Source of the DNA: Lewinella sp. W8
GTDB lineage: Bacteria > Bacteroidota > Bacteroidia > Chitinophagales > Saprospiraceae
DNA: 64,000 nt
Reading direction: 5' to 3'
Assembly (NCBI RefSeq): GCF_004375085.3
Contig: NZ_SNAQ03000004.1
Coordinates: 186,001-250,000 of the forward strand
The position numbers were made by a program, and so were the translations under genes. Numbering within the stretch: position 1 is the stretch's first letter; each line of letters starts with the position of its first letter. Shown one piece after another: positions 24,629 through 32,692 of the stretch. The notes under the pieces are model-generated. The model was given only the letters and a program-made list of their open reading frames with translations, was not told the origin of the DNA and did no database searches.

Positions 24629-26134
24629 CTAAAAGCCCCGGAAGCCCACCGTCAGCACGGCCGTCACGAGGGTACGGTTGGTCTCCACCACCTGGGGTTG
24701 GAAAGCGAAGGTGCGGTAGGGCGCGTAAAAGGACTGGTAGCCCTCGTAGCGGGCGGCGAAGTCAGCGAAGAATTTACCCTTGCTGTAGCCCGCACCCGCG
24801 GAGAAGCCCAGGATGGCTTCGTCTTCGCCGAAGCGGAAGTCCGTCATCGGCAGCTGGCGGTAACTGACGCCGGCCCGGAGTTGGACGGGTTTGAGATTAA
24901 GCTCTCCGCCGGCACGCAGGCCCAGGGCCCCGCCGAGGGAGTTTTCGATATCGGAGTTGGCGGCCTCGTCCAGGGTCGCAAAATCATCGAAGCTGAACTT
25001 ATTGCTGCCGAAGTTTTGGTAGTCTACGTCTACCGTCACGAAGCCATTGCGGCCGATCAGGTAACCAACGCCCCCCATGAATCGCCAGGGCGTCTGCAGG
25101 TTGACCACACTTTCACTGCGGGGGCTGAGGCCCACGCCACCGAGGGCCTGGCCGTCGTCGGTATAATTGTATTCCAGGGTGGTGAAGTACACCTCATCCA
25201 GGCTCCAGAAGGTGGGGCTGTGGACGGCTGCGCTGATGCGCAGCTGCTCGGTCGGCCGGCCGATCAGGCCGAACTTGAAGTTAACCCCGCTCCCACTCAT
25301 TTCCAGTGTTTCGTCGAATCCGGCATCATCGAAAAAGATGATTTCGTCCCGGTCGTCCACCTCGTCGTAGACCTTAATTTCTTCGAAATTGAGGAAGGGA
25401 ATGCCGAGGCTAAAGCCCCACATAACCTTATCCTGGTAGTTGCCGCCCAGCGCCAGGCTCAGTTCGTTGATGCTTCCGCTGCGCTCCACCCGTCCCTGGC
25501 GGCGGATTTGGCCACCGGCACTTTCGGCCAGGTCGAAATCGGAGAAAAATCCGAGGTCGTCTTCCTGGATCGCTCCGGGAATATCGAAGATGAGGTCGGC
25601 GCGGAAGGGGTCGCCGATGTTGTCGTTGAGGTCTTCGACGATGGCGTCGATGACGCCGCCCTCTCCCCTGCCGTCAAAGGCAATTGTTTCGTTGAAGTCG
25701 GCCAGTCGGTTCACGGCAATCCCGAAGTTCAGCGTGGGCCAGTTTAGCGACCGGGTGGTTCCCGCCCAGACGATGCCCAGGCTGGGCAGGGCCGGCGTGA
25801 AGACGGATTCCGACAGGGGCGCCGTAGAGCCGTCGCCCGTCAGGGTAGTTTCCGTGGAGGAAAAGGACAGCCCCGGACTCAGCTGAAAACTGTTGTAACG
25901 GTTCCAACCGATACCCGCCGGATTGGTGCTCAGGGTACTGTGGTCAACGCCGATGGAACTCATGCTGCCTCCGGTGCCCATGAAGCGGGCGGTACCCACG
26001 GGGAAGGTCGTGGAAAAGCGCAGGGCGTCTTCCACCCGCGCGGGTAAAACGGCGGGTAGCACCTGAGCGAGCAGGTCGCCGGAAAAGGCCAGGAAAGTCA
26101 GCAGGGTAATGGCAAATAATCTGGTCATGGTCAT
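24629..26134 (-). CDS. OmpP1/FadL-like outer-membrane transport protein
   Basis: The 501-residue product has a signal peptide (MTMTRLFAITLLTFLAFSGDLLAQ). It continues with DALRFSTTFPVGTARFMGTGGSMSSIGVDHSTLSTNPAGIGW-type N-terminal sequence, the hatch-like segment typical of FadL relatives in Bacteroidota. A long barrel ends in VLTVGFRGF. FadL proteins admit hydrophobic compounds. Two adjacent ATGs are possible starts; longer upstream starts read through the leader. It is probably monocistronic, with the upstream gene closed by a terminator. Confidence 0.8.
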   Translation of the reverse strand: MTMTRLFAITLLTFLAFSGDLLAQVLPAVLPARVEDALRFSTTFPVGTARFMGTGGSMSSIGVDHSTLSTNPAGIGWNRYNSFQLSPGLSFSSTETTLTGDGSTAPLSESVFTPALPSLGIVWAGTTRSLNWPTLNFGIAVNRLADFNETIAFDGRGEGGVIDAIVEDLNDNIGDPFRADLIFDIPGAIQEDDLGFFSDFDLAESAGGQIRRQGRVERSGSINELSLALGGNYQDKVMWGFSLGIPFLNFEEIKVYDEVDDRDEIIFFDDAGFDETLEMSGSGVNFKFGLIGRPTEQLRISAAVHSPTFWSLDEVYFTTLEYNYTDDGQALGGVGLSPRSESVVNLQTPWRFMGGVGYLIGRNGFVTVDVDYQNFGSNKFSFDDFATLDEAANSDIENSLGGALGLRAGGELNLKPVQLRAGVSYRQLPMTDFRFGEDEAILGFSAGAGYSKGKFFADFAARYEGYQSFYAPYRTFAFQPQVVETNRTLVTAVLTVGFRGF

Positions 26135-26414
26135 GTGAAGCTGGGAAGTAGTACTCAAGAAAAGAAAAATCCGGCAACGGAGTTCAGCGGGGAGGGGAAC
26201 GGTAACGTTTTGGTAGGAAAATTCTGCCCCTAATGTCCCCGGGTAGGGTGTTGACGTTTGCCCCAGGGGTGACCGCTCCGTAACACGGAACGCTTCCGGC
26301 AGGCCCGACCGCACGATCATGCTCGCCATCATGAGCGGCGAAGAATTGGAAAATAGGTAACGTCAGGTTAGGCCCCGGCAGCGCAAGAGGATTCCCCTTC
26401 GCTGCCTACCGGAC

Positions 26415-26449
26415 ATAAGAAAAGGGGAAGTGCCGTGGCACTTCCCCTT
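26415..26449 (-). terminator. Strong intrinsic terminator after the Ser-Arg-rich gene
   Basis: A perfect 13-bp stem (AAGGGGAAGTGCC/GGCACTTCCCCTT) is followed on the minus strand by TTTTCTTATG, 50 bases past the stop. The remaining spacer to the FadL-like start (26135-26414) shows nothing further that I recognise. Confidence 0.85.
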
Positions 26450-26498
26450 CAAGGTATCAGCTTACCGACCGCTGCCCGCGATCGGTGGCGTGTTCGGT

Positions 26499-27776
26499 TT
26501 ATTCACCTCCGCGGCCGCTACGGCTGCTGGAAGAGCGGGTAGCGCTGCTGCGGGTGCTGCTCCGGCTGGGGCTAACACTACGGCTGCCACTGGAGCGGCT
26601 GGGGCTTACGCTACGGCTACGGCTGCTGGAGCGGCTCGGCGTGTAGCTACGGGTGCTGCTCCGGCTGGGAGCTACACTACGGCTACGACTACTGGAGCGG
26701 CTCGGCGTGTAGCTGCGGCTGGAACGGCTCGGAGCTACGGCACGGCTGCTGGAGCGGCTCGGCGTGTAGCTGCGGGTGCTGCTCCGGCTGGGGCTAACAC
26801 TGCGGCTGGTTCCGGTGCGGCTCGGGGCTACGGCGCGGCTGCGGCTTCCCGTGGCGGGACGTACCGTAGTGCGGCTGCGGTCGATCCGGCTTCCGGCGGA
26901 AGAACGGGTCGTGCGACCGGTCGTAGCGGTGCGCGTGGCCGTGGGACGGTTGCTGCGCGTGGCCGTGCTGCGGGTAGCGGAGCGTGATGCGGACTTCGAG
27001 GGCGTGCCGGCCGTCTGCTGCTGACGAGCACTCGTGCGGCTGATGCGATCGGCAATCGACGTCGTGGCACCACGGGGACGCGTGGAGGTATTGCGATTGT
27101 TGACGACAACGTTGTTTACGTTGTTGACGGTATTGAACTGGAAGTTGCTGCCTACACCACCGAAGGGAGGAGGACAGGCGTAACCACCGGCGAAACCGGC
27201 ACCGGCAAAGCCGCCGCCAAAGCCACCGAAGCGGTTGAATCCGTTACCCCAACCGGCGTTCCAGGAGTTGAAGCCGCGGTTCCAGCTGGGTCCCCAGGCA
27301 TTCCAGGAGTTCCAGCCGAAGTTGTTGAAGCCACGGTTCCAGCGGTTCCAACGGTTGAAGCGATTCCAACGGTTCCAGGAGTTGAAGCCAACTCCCAGTC
27401 GGGGGCCGAAACCAAATCCACTGTCGTAAATCAGCACGGTGGTGCCGAAGGGACGGAAGAAAGGATCGTAGTACGCTACGTCGACGTAGAAGGGGTCGTA
27501 GTAGTTAAAGCCGGACAGGGGGCGGCGGAAACGGCGGATGCGACTGGTATACTCGTAATCGTAGTAGTCATCATCGTAATCGTAACCGGCCTGATCTTCG
27601 TAGTAGTCATCATCGTAGTATCCATCATCTGAGGAATAGTACGTGCTGGAATACTCATCGTTTTGGTAATCAGACGGGTCATAATACACGTCGTCATACT
27701 GTGCCATTACCGGCACGGCGAAGAAGAGTAGGGCCAGAAGACCAAAGACCGCCGAGTAAAGCTTTTGATTGGGCAT
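26499..27776 (-). CDS. Secreted low-complexity protein with Tyr-Asp, Trp-Asn and Ser-Arg repeat regions
   Basis: This 425-residue protein has a signal peptide (MPNQKLYSAVFGLLALLFFAVPVMAQ). Three biased regions follow: Tyr/Asp-rich (about 28-70), Asn-Trp-Arg repeats of the type RWNRWNRFN (about 120-180), and a long Ser/Arg/Pro tail. The tail contains near-perfect 22-residue repeats (SRSSTRSYTPSRSSSRSRSV) resembling eukaryotic SR domains in composition. The tail is strongly basic while the N-terminus is acidic. I do not know its role; adhesion, matrix or mineral binding are possible. A strong terminator closes the gene. Confidence 0.75.
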   Translation of the reverse strand: MPNQKLYSAVFGLLALLFFAVPVMAQYDDVYYDPSDYQNDEYSSTYYSSDDGYYDDDYYEDQAGYDYDDDYYDYEYTSRIRRFRRPLSGFNYYDPFYVDVAYYDPFFRPFGTTVLIYDSGFGFGPRLGVGFNSWNRWNRFNRWNRWNRGFNNFGWNSWNAWGPSWNRGFNSWNAGWGNGFNRFGGFGGGFAGAGFAGGYACPPPFGGVGSNFQFNTVNNVNNVVVNNRNTSTRPRGATTSIADRISRTSARQQQTAGTPSKSASRSATRSTATRSNRPTATRTATTGRTTRSSAGSRIDRSRTTVRPATGSRSRAVAPSRTGTSRSVSPSRSSTRSYTPSRSSSRAVAPSRSSRSYTPSRSSSRSRSVAPSRSSTRSYTPSRSSSRSRSVSPSRSSGSRSVSPSRSSTRSSATRSSSSRSGRGGE

Positions 27777-28197
27777 GATGTATAAGTTTGATGTAATCCG
27801 TGAGTCTGCCACTTATTACAAGGTCGAAAGTAGTATTTTTGTGCCTTCCATTTGGTTAAGGTGGCCTTAAAGCCGTTAAAAAGCGCGTTAAATCGCGGCT
27901 TGCGGACGGTTTTTGGGGCTTTCCTGATCCCAGGATGACAATTAAAACTCGTTTCTCCGGGTTCGTGAACCCGGATTTGGCAAGTTTTGGCACGGGAGCT
28001 TTCCCACCGTTGTGGGCTTGCTCTGATATTGCGACGAAGCGCAGGTGCATTATTATGACGAAAAGCAAGGTGAAAAGGTAACTTTTTTGCTCCTTTCCGG
28101 CGTTCTTTGCACCCGCGCTGCGGCGCCCAAGGTCAACTACTGCTGGTAGTTCACCTTATCTACTATTTAAAACGTTGAACCTCAACCGATAGTTTAT
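27777..28197. other. Spacer with hairpins and GCACC motif before proS
   Basis: This 421-base spacer must hold the promoters of the divergent secreted-protein and proS genes. I see a CCGGGTTCGTGAACCCGG palindrome near 27957-27974 and two copies of the GCACC(T/C)GCG...CG motif, reversed at 28031 and forward at 28109, the latter about 90 bases before proS. No perfect TAnnTTTG box was found. Confidence 0.45.
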
Positions 28198-29667
28198 ATG
28201 GCCAGCGCCGTAACCCCGAGAACAGAAGATTACAGCCAGTGGTACCTGGACATCGTTAAAAACGCCAACCTGGCGGCCAACAGCGCCGTGCGTGGCTGCA
28301 TGGTCATCAAGCCCTATGGTTTTGGCATCTGGGAGCGGATGCAGCGCCAGCTCGACGACATGTTTAAGGAAACGGGCCACGTCAACGCCTACTTCCCGCT
28401 CTTTATCCCCAAGTCTTTCCTGAGCAAAGAAGCCGATCACGTCGAGGGATTCGCCAAGGAATGTGCCGTCGTCACCCACTACCGCCTGAAGAATGCCGAT
28501 GACGGCAGCGGCGTGGTGGTGGACCCCGAAGCCAAACTGGAAGAGGAGCTCATCGTACGTCCCACTTCGGAGACCATCATCTGGAACACTTACCGCGACT
28601 GGATCACCAGCTACCGCGACCTGCCCCTGCTGGTCAACCAGTGGGCCAACGTCGTGCGCTGGGAGATGCGTACCCGCCTTTTCCTCCGCACCGCCGAATT
28701 CCTCTGGCAGGAGGGGCACACCGCCCACGCCACGGCCGAGGAAGCGCAGGAAGAAACCCTGCGGATGCAGGAGGTCTACGCCACCTTCGCCGAAGAATAC
28801 ATGGCCATGCCCGTCATCCGTGGCTACAAAACGGAATACGAACGCTTCGCCGGTGCCGACAACACCTACACCATCGAGGCCCTGATGCAGGACGGCAAGG
28901 CCCTGCAGGCCGGCACCAGCCACAACCTGGGCCAGAATTTCGCCAGGGCTTTCGACGTGAAGTTCGCCAACAAGGAAAACAAGGAAGAATACGTCTGGGC
29001 CACCAGCTGGGGTGTTTCCACCCGCCTGATCGGCGGGCTCATCATGACCCACTCCGACGACGAAGGCCTCGTACTGCCCCCCAAGCTGGCCCCGATTCAG
29101 GTGATCATCGTACCCATCCCCAAGCCCAACGAAGCGCTGGACGCCAAGGCCCAGGAGCTGATGGCCGAGCTGAAGGCCCGCGGCGTGCGGGTGAGCTACG
29201 ACGATGACGACAAGAAGCGCACCGGCTTCAAGTTCGCCGAAAGCGAACTCAAGGGTATTCCCGTTCGCCTCGGACTCGGCAAGCGCGACCTGGAGAACGG
29301 CACCATCGAGGTGGCCCGTCGGGACACCAAGACCAAGGAAAGTCAGCCGCTGGAAGGCATCGTTGACCACGTCGTCAACCTCCTCGACGAGATTCAGCAG
29401 AACCTCTTCGACACGGCCGTGAAGTTCCGCGAGGATCACACTACCCACGTGGACACCTTCGAGGAGTTCCAGGAAGTCCTCAACCGCGACATCCCGGGCT
29501 TCATCTACGCCCACTGGGACGGTACCACCGAGACCGAACTCAAGATCAAGGAACTGACCAAGGCGACCATCCGCTGCATCCCCAACGACGCGCCGGAAGA
29601 AGACGGCAAGTGCATCCTGACGGGTAAGCCGAGCAAGCGCCGGGTGGTGTTTGCGAAGGCGTACTAG
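28198..29667 (+). CDS. proS: Prolyl-tRNA synthetase, archaeal/eukaryote-type (short form)
   Basis: The 489-residue enzyme charges tRNA-Pro. It lacks the editing insertion of the bacterial long form and matches the type 3 ProRS common in Bacteroidota. Motifs include [49 protein letters not shown], and [14 protein letters not shown] with [15 protein letters not shown]. It ends in [10 protein letters not shown], a conserved C-terminal Tyr. A tRNA-Pro-like gene lies 1.2 kb downstream. Confidence 0.96.
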   Translation: MASAVTPRTEDYSQWYLDIVKNANLAANSAVRGCMVIKPYGFGIWERMQRQLDDMFKETGHVNAYFPLFIPKSFLSKEADHVEGFAKECAVVTHYRLKNADDGSGVVVDPEAKLEEELIVRPTSETIIWNTYRDWITSYRDLPLLVNQWANVVRWEMRTRLFLRTAEFLWQEGHTAHATAEEAQEETLRMQEVYATFAEEYMAMPVIRGYKTEYERFAGADNTYTIEALMQDGKALQAGTSHNLGQNFARAFDVKFANKENKEEYVWATSWGVSTRLIGGLIMTHSDDEGLVLPPKLAPIQVIIVPIPKPNEALDAKAQELMAELKARGVRVSYDDDDKKRTGFKFAESELKGIPVRLGLGKRDLENGTIEVARRDTKTKESQPLEGIVDHVVNLLDEIQQNLFDTAVKFREDHTTHVDTFEEFQEVLNRDIPGFIYAHWDGTTETELKIKELTKATIRCIPNDAPEEDGKCILTGKPSKRRVVFAKAY

Positions 29668-29668
29668 T

Positions 29669-29702
29669 TGGCTGGTTGCTGGTTGCTGGTTGCTGGTTGC
29701 TG
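29669..29702 (+). repeat. Tandem GCTGGTT heptamers
   Basis: About five head-to-tail GCTGGTT units follow the proS stop directly. They are followed at about 29710-29760 by a hairpin repeat, GTCGTCCGCCGAAACGCGAG...CTGGTTCGTCTGCCGACC, which recurs near 63570-63618. Confidence 0.7.
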
Positions 29703-29820
29703 GAAGATGCCAGGTCGTCCGCCGAAACGCGAGGCATGAGCTGGTTCGTCTGCCGACCGGATATTGGAGAAGTTGCTGGTGGCGCCGTGGCGCCATTGCT
29801 GGTCATAAAAATGGTGGAGC

Positions 29821-30342
29821 ATGCAGAAGCATCTGGTTGAGATAAAGGCACGTACCCGTCGGGCGGACGCCCAGCGGGAAATCCTGCTGGCGCAGGGTGC
29901 CGACTTTCGGGGTACGGACCACCAGGTTGACCACTACTTCCGGGTGCCGGAGGGGCGACTGAAGCTCCGCAGCGGCAACATCGAGCAAAGCCTGATCTTT
30001 TACCGCCGTCACAACCAGGCGGGTCCCAAGAACAGCGAGGTTACCCTTACCCGCCTGGACGGGCAGGCGGTGGCCGACAGCCTCGCCAGTACCCTGGGCC
30101 GCGCCCTCGGCACCTGGGTGACCGTGGACAAGCACCGCGAGATCTACTTCATCGGCAACGTCAAGTTTCACCTCGATCGGGTGGAAGGCCTCGGGGAATT
30201 CATCGAAATCGAAGCCATCGGCGATTCGGCGGCAGAACAGGACGCCCTGCGGACGCAGTGTGATCACTACATCGCCCTGCTCGGGGTGGAGGCGGAGGAT
30301 TTGATTGACCGCAGTTATAGTGATTTACTGGGGGAGGGGTAG
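29821..30342 (+). CDS. CYTH domain protein (class IV adenylate cyclase/thiamine-triphosphatase-like)
   Basis: The 173-residue protein opens with the CYTH signature HLVEIKARTRR (ExK type) and continues with the alternating charged strands of the triphosphate tunnel: HYFRVPEGRLKLRSG, FYRRHNQ, KHREIYFIGNVKFHLDRVEGLGEFIEIE. CYTH proteins hydrolyse or cyclise triphosphate compounds using Mg2+. The size fits stand-alone CyaB-like members. Substrate not predictable. It follows proS on the same strand with a short repeat between. Confidence 0.82.
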   Translation: MQKHLVEIKARTRRADAQREILLAQGADFRGTDHQVDHYFRVPEGRLKLRSGNIEQSLIFYRRHNQAGPKNSEVTLTRLDGQAVADSLASTLGRALGTWVTVDKHREIYFIGNVKFHLDRVEGLGEFIEIEAIGDSAAEQDALRTQCDHYIALLGVEAEDLIDRSYSDLLGEG

Positions 30343-30520
30343 TTTTTTGAGGGAGCAATCAGGGGGTTAGCGGTGATGGCTAGTCGCCGAAAGTTGATCC
30401 TGCTGCGGGGAAGGGGGGTAGTACGGTAGCGGGTAGTAGGGTAGAATGGTAGCAAGTAGTGGGTAGTGGGTAGTGAGCCTCTTGAGGTGAAGGGATTAGA
30501 GCCGCAGACGCCGGAGGAAA

Positions 30521-30587
30521 GGCAAAAAACAACGGCAGCGAGGAGGATCTCGAAGCGTCCGCAAGGCGGTCCTTCGAGCGTCCGGTC
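30521..30587 (+). repeat. 67-bp direct repeat, left copy bracketing a tRNA-like gene
   Basis: The stretch contains GGATCTCGAAGCGTCCGC and GCGGTCCTTCGAGCGTCC hairpin halves. Its partner at 31059-31125 is the same length and differs at 7 positions, all transitions. Related hairpins occur near 19715, 45568 and 63675. Confidence 0.85.
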
Positions 30588-30821
30588 GGGGCAGGAAGTA
30601 ATCCTCGGCGGATTCCGTTGCCGGATGAATTTAGCGCAATGGCAGGCAAGAATTTTCCGGCTAGCCTCATCCTTTGGGAACTTTTCCTGCACGTCGGCGC
30701 ATTCTCTTCTCGACAAAAAAATGTAACGCCATGTCCGCCATCGTCTGGACTCCCAACTACCCCATTTATCCTCCGCCGACCCGACGGTAACGAATCTTGC
30801 GTGCTCAGCTGTGCGTAAGCG

Positions 30822-30855
30822 AAGGCCCGTCGGAGATGTTCCGGAGGGCCTTTTT
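30822..30855 (+). terminator. Intrinsic terminator immediately upstream of the tRNA cluster
   Basis: Stems AAGGCCC/GGGCCTT and CGG/CCG are followed by TTTTTC, ending 3 bases before the first tRNA-like gene. A 19-codon ORF (MSAIVWTPNYPIYPPPTRR) precedes it at about 30731; I do not claim it as a gene. Confidence 0.6.
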
Positions 30856-30857
30856 CT

Positions 30858-30931
30858 ATGGGTGTAGCTTAACTGGCCAGAGCGCTGCGCTTGGACCGCA
30901 GGAGGTGTTCGTTCGAATCGGACTACCCATA
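30858..30931 (+). tRNA. tRNA-Pro-like gene, anticodon TGG, atypical
   Basis: A complete cloverleaf folds: acceptor ATGGGTG/TACCCAT, D arm GCTT/GAGC with a GG loop, anticodon stem CTGCG/CGCAG with loop CTTGGAC (anticodon at 30892-30894), and T arm GTTCG-TTCGAAT-CGGAC, discriminator A. Two features are odd for tRNA-Pro. Position 37 is A instead of the near-universal G, and the first acceptor pair is A-U rather than C-G. CCA is not encoded. It may be a diverged or non-functional tRNA. A 67-bp direct repeat lies on each side. Confidence 0.65.
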
Positions 30932-31058
30932 CAAATTTTGAGGAGGAGTGAATAGGGGTGGTATTGATGATTATTGGTGTTATGAGGTACAGGCCGCTTC
31001 GGTTGAGCGGGTAGTAGGATAGGTTGCTTTTAAGGTTGGGGTGCTGACGCAAGAGAAG

Positions 31059-31125
31059 GGCAAAAAATAACGGTAGTGGGAAGGATCTCGAAGCGTCCGC
31101 GAAGCGGTCCTTCGAGCGTCCGGTC
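31059..31125 (+). repeat. 67-bp direct repeat, right copy bracketing a tRNA-like gene
   Basis: Partner of 30521-30587. The seven differences are all C/T or A/G changes, and the two stem halves stay paired. Confidence 0.85.
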
Positions 31126-31162
31126 TGTTTAAGGATAGCGTTGATAGATACTTTATTGTAAT

Positions 31163-31273
31163 TGATCGGTAGACCGTAACGGGTAGCGGGCCTGACTGTA
31201 GATCAGGTGCTTCGGCCTTGGGCCCGCCAGGCCTGACAACCGTCGGACAGGGGTTCGAGTCCCTCCCGATCAA
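31163..31273 (+). tRNA. tRNA-Tyr-like gene, anticodon GTA, with an oversized variable region
   Basis: The acceptor TGATCGG/CCGATCA is perfect and the anticodon stem CCTGA/TCAGG carries loop CTGTAGA (anticodon at 31198-31200). The T arm AGGGG-TTCGAGT-CCCTC has one weak pair, and the D arm is irregular. Between anticodon and T stems lie about 41 bases, including a GGCCT/AGGCC hairpin, against fewer than 20 in normal tRNA-Tyr. Position 37 is G rather than A. It could be functional with an expanded arm, interrupted, or decayed. Confidence 0.6.
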
Positions 31274-31277
31274 CACC

Positions 31278-31297
31278 GGTAGCGTTTTTGCGCTACC
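31278..31297 (+). other. Short hairpin between two tRNA genes
   Basis: GGTAGCG and CGCTACC pair around a T-rich loop, 4 bases after the tRNA-Tyr-like gene and 4 bases before the tRNA-Trp-like gene; a processing site is plausible. Confidence 0.4.
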
Positions 31298-31301
31298 CCT
31301 C

Positions 31302-31377
31302 ACCTCCCCAGCAAGTGGGGTTGCCGACGGATTCCAAACCCGTTGCGTTGTGGGTTCGATTCCTACGGGAGGTGCCA
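31302..31377 (+). tRNA. tRNA-Trp-like gene, anticodon CCA
   Basis: The acceptor ACCTCCC/GGGAGGT is perfect, with discriminator G and an encoded CCA tail. The D arm is GCAA/TTGC, the anticodon loop TTCCAAA (anticodon CCA with the expected A37) and the T arm GTGGG/CCTAC around TTCGATT. A1-U72 and G73 agree with known tryptophan identity elements. One mismatch (A-C) sits at the base of the anticodon loop. The gene ends 44 bases before the GHMP kinase start. In Bacteroidota the main tRNA-Trp is usually near secE, so this may be a second, diverged copy. Confidence 0.7.
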
Positions 31378-31421
31378 GATAAAAAAGGGAACTTTACGGT
31401 TGATTTCACAGTTTACCCACC

Positions 31422-32270
31422 ATGAGCCGTACCTACCCCGCCAAAGTCCTCTTGTTCGGAGAGCACACCGTCTTGCGGGGTGGTCGGGGGCTCGCGGTCC
31501 CCTATCCGGAGTTCAGCCTCCGCTGGCAGCAGCAGCGGCCCGACGAGCGGCTGCTGAAGTTCAGTGACTTCTTGCGGGTCATGATCCCTCCGGAATTGCT
31601 GGACGTCGAAGGGCTGGCCGACGCGCTGCTCAACGACTGGCGGCTGGTGGGCGACATCCCCACCGGCTACGGCCTGGGCAGCAGCGGCGCGGTATGCGCC
31701 GCCATCTGGGACGTCTACGCCACCGAGACGGGCAAAGCCCTTTCCGGGGATGCGCTGCGCCACCAACTGGCCAAGATGGAGAAGTATTTCCACGGCACGA
31801 GCTCCGGCACCGACCCGCTGATCAGTTACCTCAACTTGCCCGTTTTGCTCGGGGGAGGCAGCGCACCGGAACCCGTAAAGCTTCCCAACCATTGGGCCTC
31901 CGGCTTCTTTCTCCTTGATACCGGCAAGGAGCGCAAGGCCTCCACCTTCATCGATCACTTCACCCACCGCTACGACCACGAAGCGGCCTTCCGCACGGCC
32001 ACGGACGCGGAATGGCGCGGCGCGGCCGACGCCGCCATCGAGGCCATCCTGTCTTCCGATCGCCCGGCGCTGGAGCGGCAGATCCGCCGCATGAGCGCCT
32101 TTCAGTTGCGGGAGTTGCCGTCCTTCATCCCGCCGGATTTACGTGCCCACTGGCTTCACGACGACTACGTGCTCAAAATCTGTGGCGCGGGGGGCGGCGG
32201 GATGATGCTGGGCTACACCACCGACCGCCATGCAGTACGGCAGCTCCCCGGCCAGATCCGCTGGATGTAG
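31422..32270 (+). CDS. GHMP kinase, mevalonate-kinase-like
   Basis: The 282-residue protein has the three GHMP motifs. Motif 1 is YPAKVLLFGEHTVLRGGRGLA near the N-terminus, motif 2 is IPTGYGLGSSGAVCAAI at about 86 (the ATP P-loop) and motif 3 is KICGAGGGGMMLGY near the C-terminus. The KVLLFGEH start is typical of mevalonate kinases, which feed isoprenoid synthesis in those Bacteroidota that use the mevalonate route. Length fits the short bacterial members. No other mevalonate-pathway gene lies in this window, so the substrate is inferred. Confidence 0.8.
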   Translation: MSRTYPAKVLLFGEHTVLRGGRGLAVPYPEFSLRWQQQRPDERLLKFSDFLRVMIPPELLDVEGLADALLNDWRLVGDIPTGYGLGSSGAVCAAIWDVYATETGKALSGDALRHQLAKMEKYFHGTSSGTDPLISYLNLPVLLGGGSAPEPVKLPNHWASGFFLLDTGKERKASTFIDHFTHRYDHEAAFRTATDAEWRGAADAAIEAILSSDRPALERQIRRMSAFQLRELPSFIPPDLRAHWLHDDYVLKICGAGGGGMMLGYTTDRHAVRQLPGQIRWM

Positions 32271-32484
32271 CGCAATCGGCTTCGTCCGCCGGATGAAAAC
32301 CTCCGGGTCACGCACGCCGCTCCGGGAAAGTCTGAGCTGATTACCCCTGAAATATGCGCCATCCCGAAGTTTGAGCCCACAACAATGTGAGGCTAAATGA
32401 TGGCCCCGCTACATCCGTAAAGCGGTACCGAGTTGCCTCGGTACCGCTCTGGTTATTTCCCGCTTGCGCCGTGGAGGATGATCA

Positions 32485-32554
32485 GCGATTCCGGGGGAAT
32501 CGCGCGGGCATCTTAGGGGCTTCAGTAGGCGGCAAGGCATGCCTTGCCGCTACT
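32485..32554 (-). repeat. Family 1 palindrome pair, copy 6 (reverse orientation)
   Basis: The GCGATTCC/GGAATCGC palindrome (32485-32503) precedes the core palindrome at 32529-32550 (arms GCGGC/GCCGC around AAGGCATGCCTT), followed by CTACTTTTTTG. It lies between the convergent GHMP kinase and beta-lactamase-family genes; the T-run could make it a terminator. I see nothing else definite in this 422-base gap. Confidence 0.7.
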
Positions 32555-32692
32555 TTTTTGCCCTATAATCAGTCCTCCTATTCCCCTACACCTCCATTAC
32601 TTGCAGAGGCATTATTTCCGGGCAACTGGGCCATCACGGAAATTCTTGACGACTTATGTTTCACGCATTACCTAGCCTATTTCCTGGTCCGA

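Noticed and set aside
29669-29702. Tandem GCTGGTT units as a CRISPR remnant
   Set aside because: The units are 7 bases with no spacers. No repeat-spacer array or cas gene is present anywhere in the window.
28156-29796. 546-codon minus-strand frame opposite proS
   Set aside because: It is the shadow of a firmly identified tRNA synthetase gene.
30315-31303. Minus-strand ORFs across the tRNA cluster
   Set aside because: They translate the antisense of tRNA sequences and repeats (a known artefact) and do not resemble proteins.
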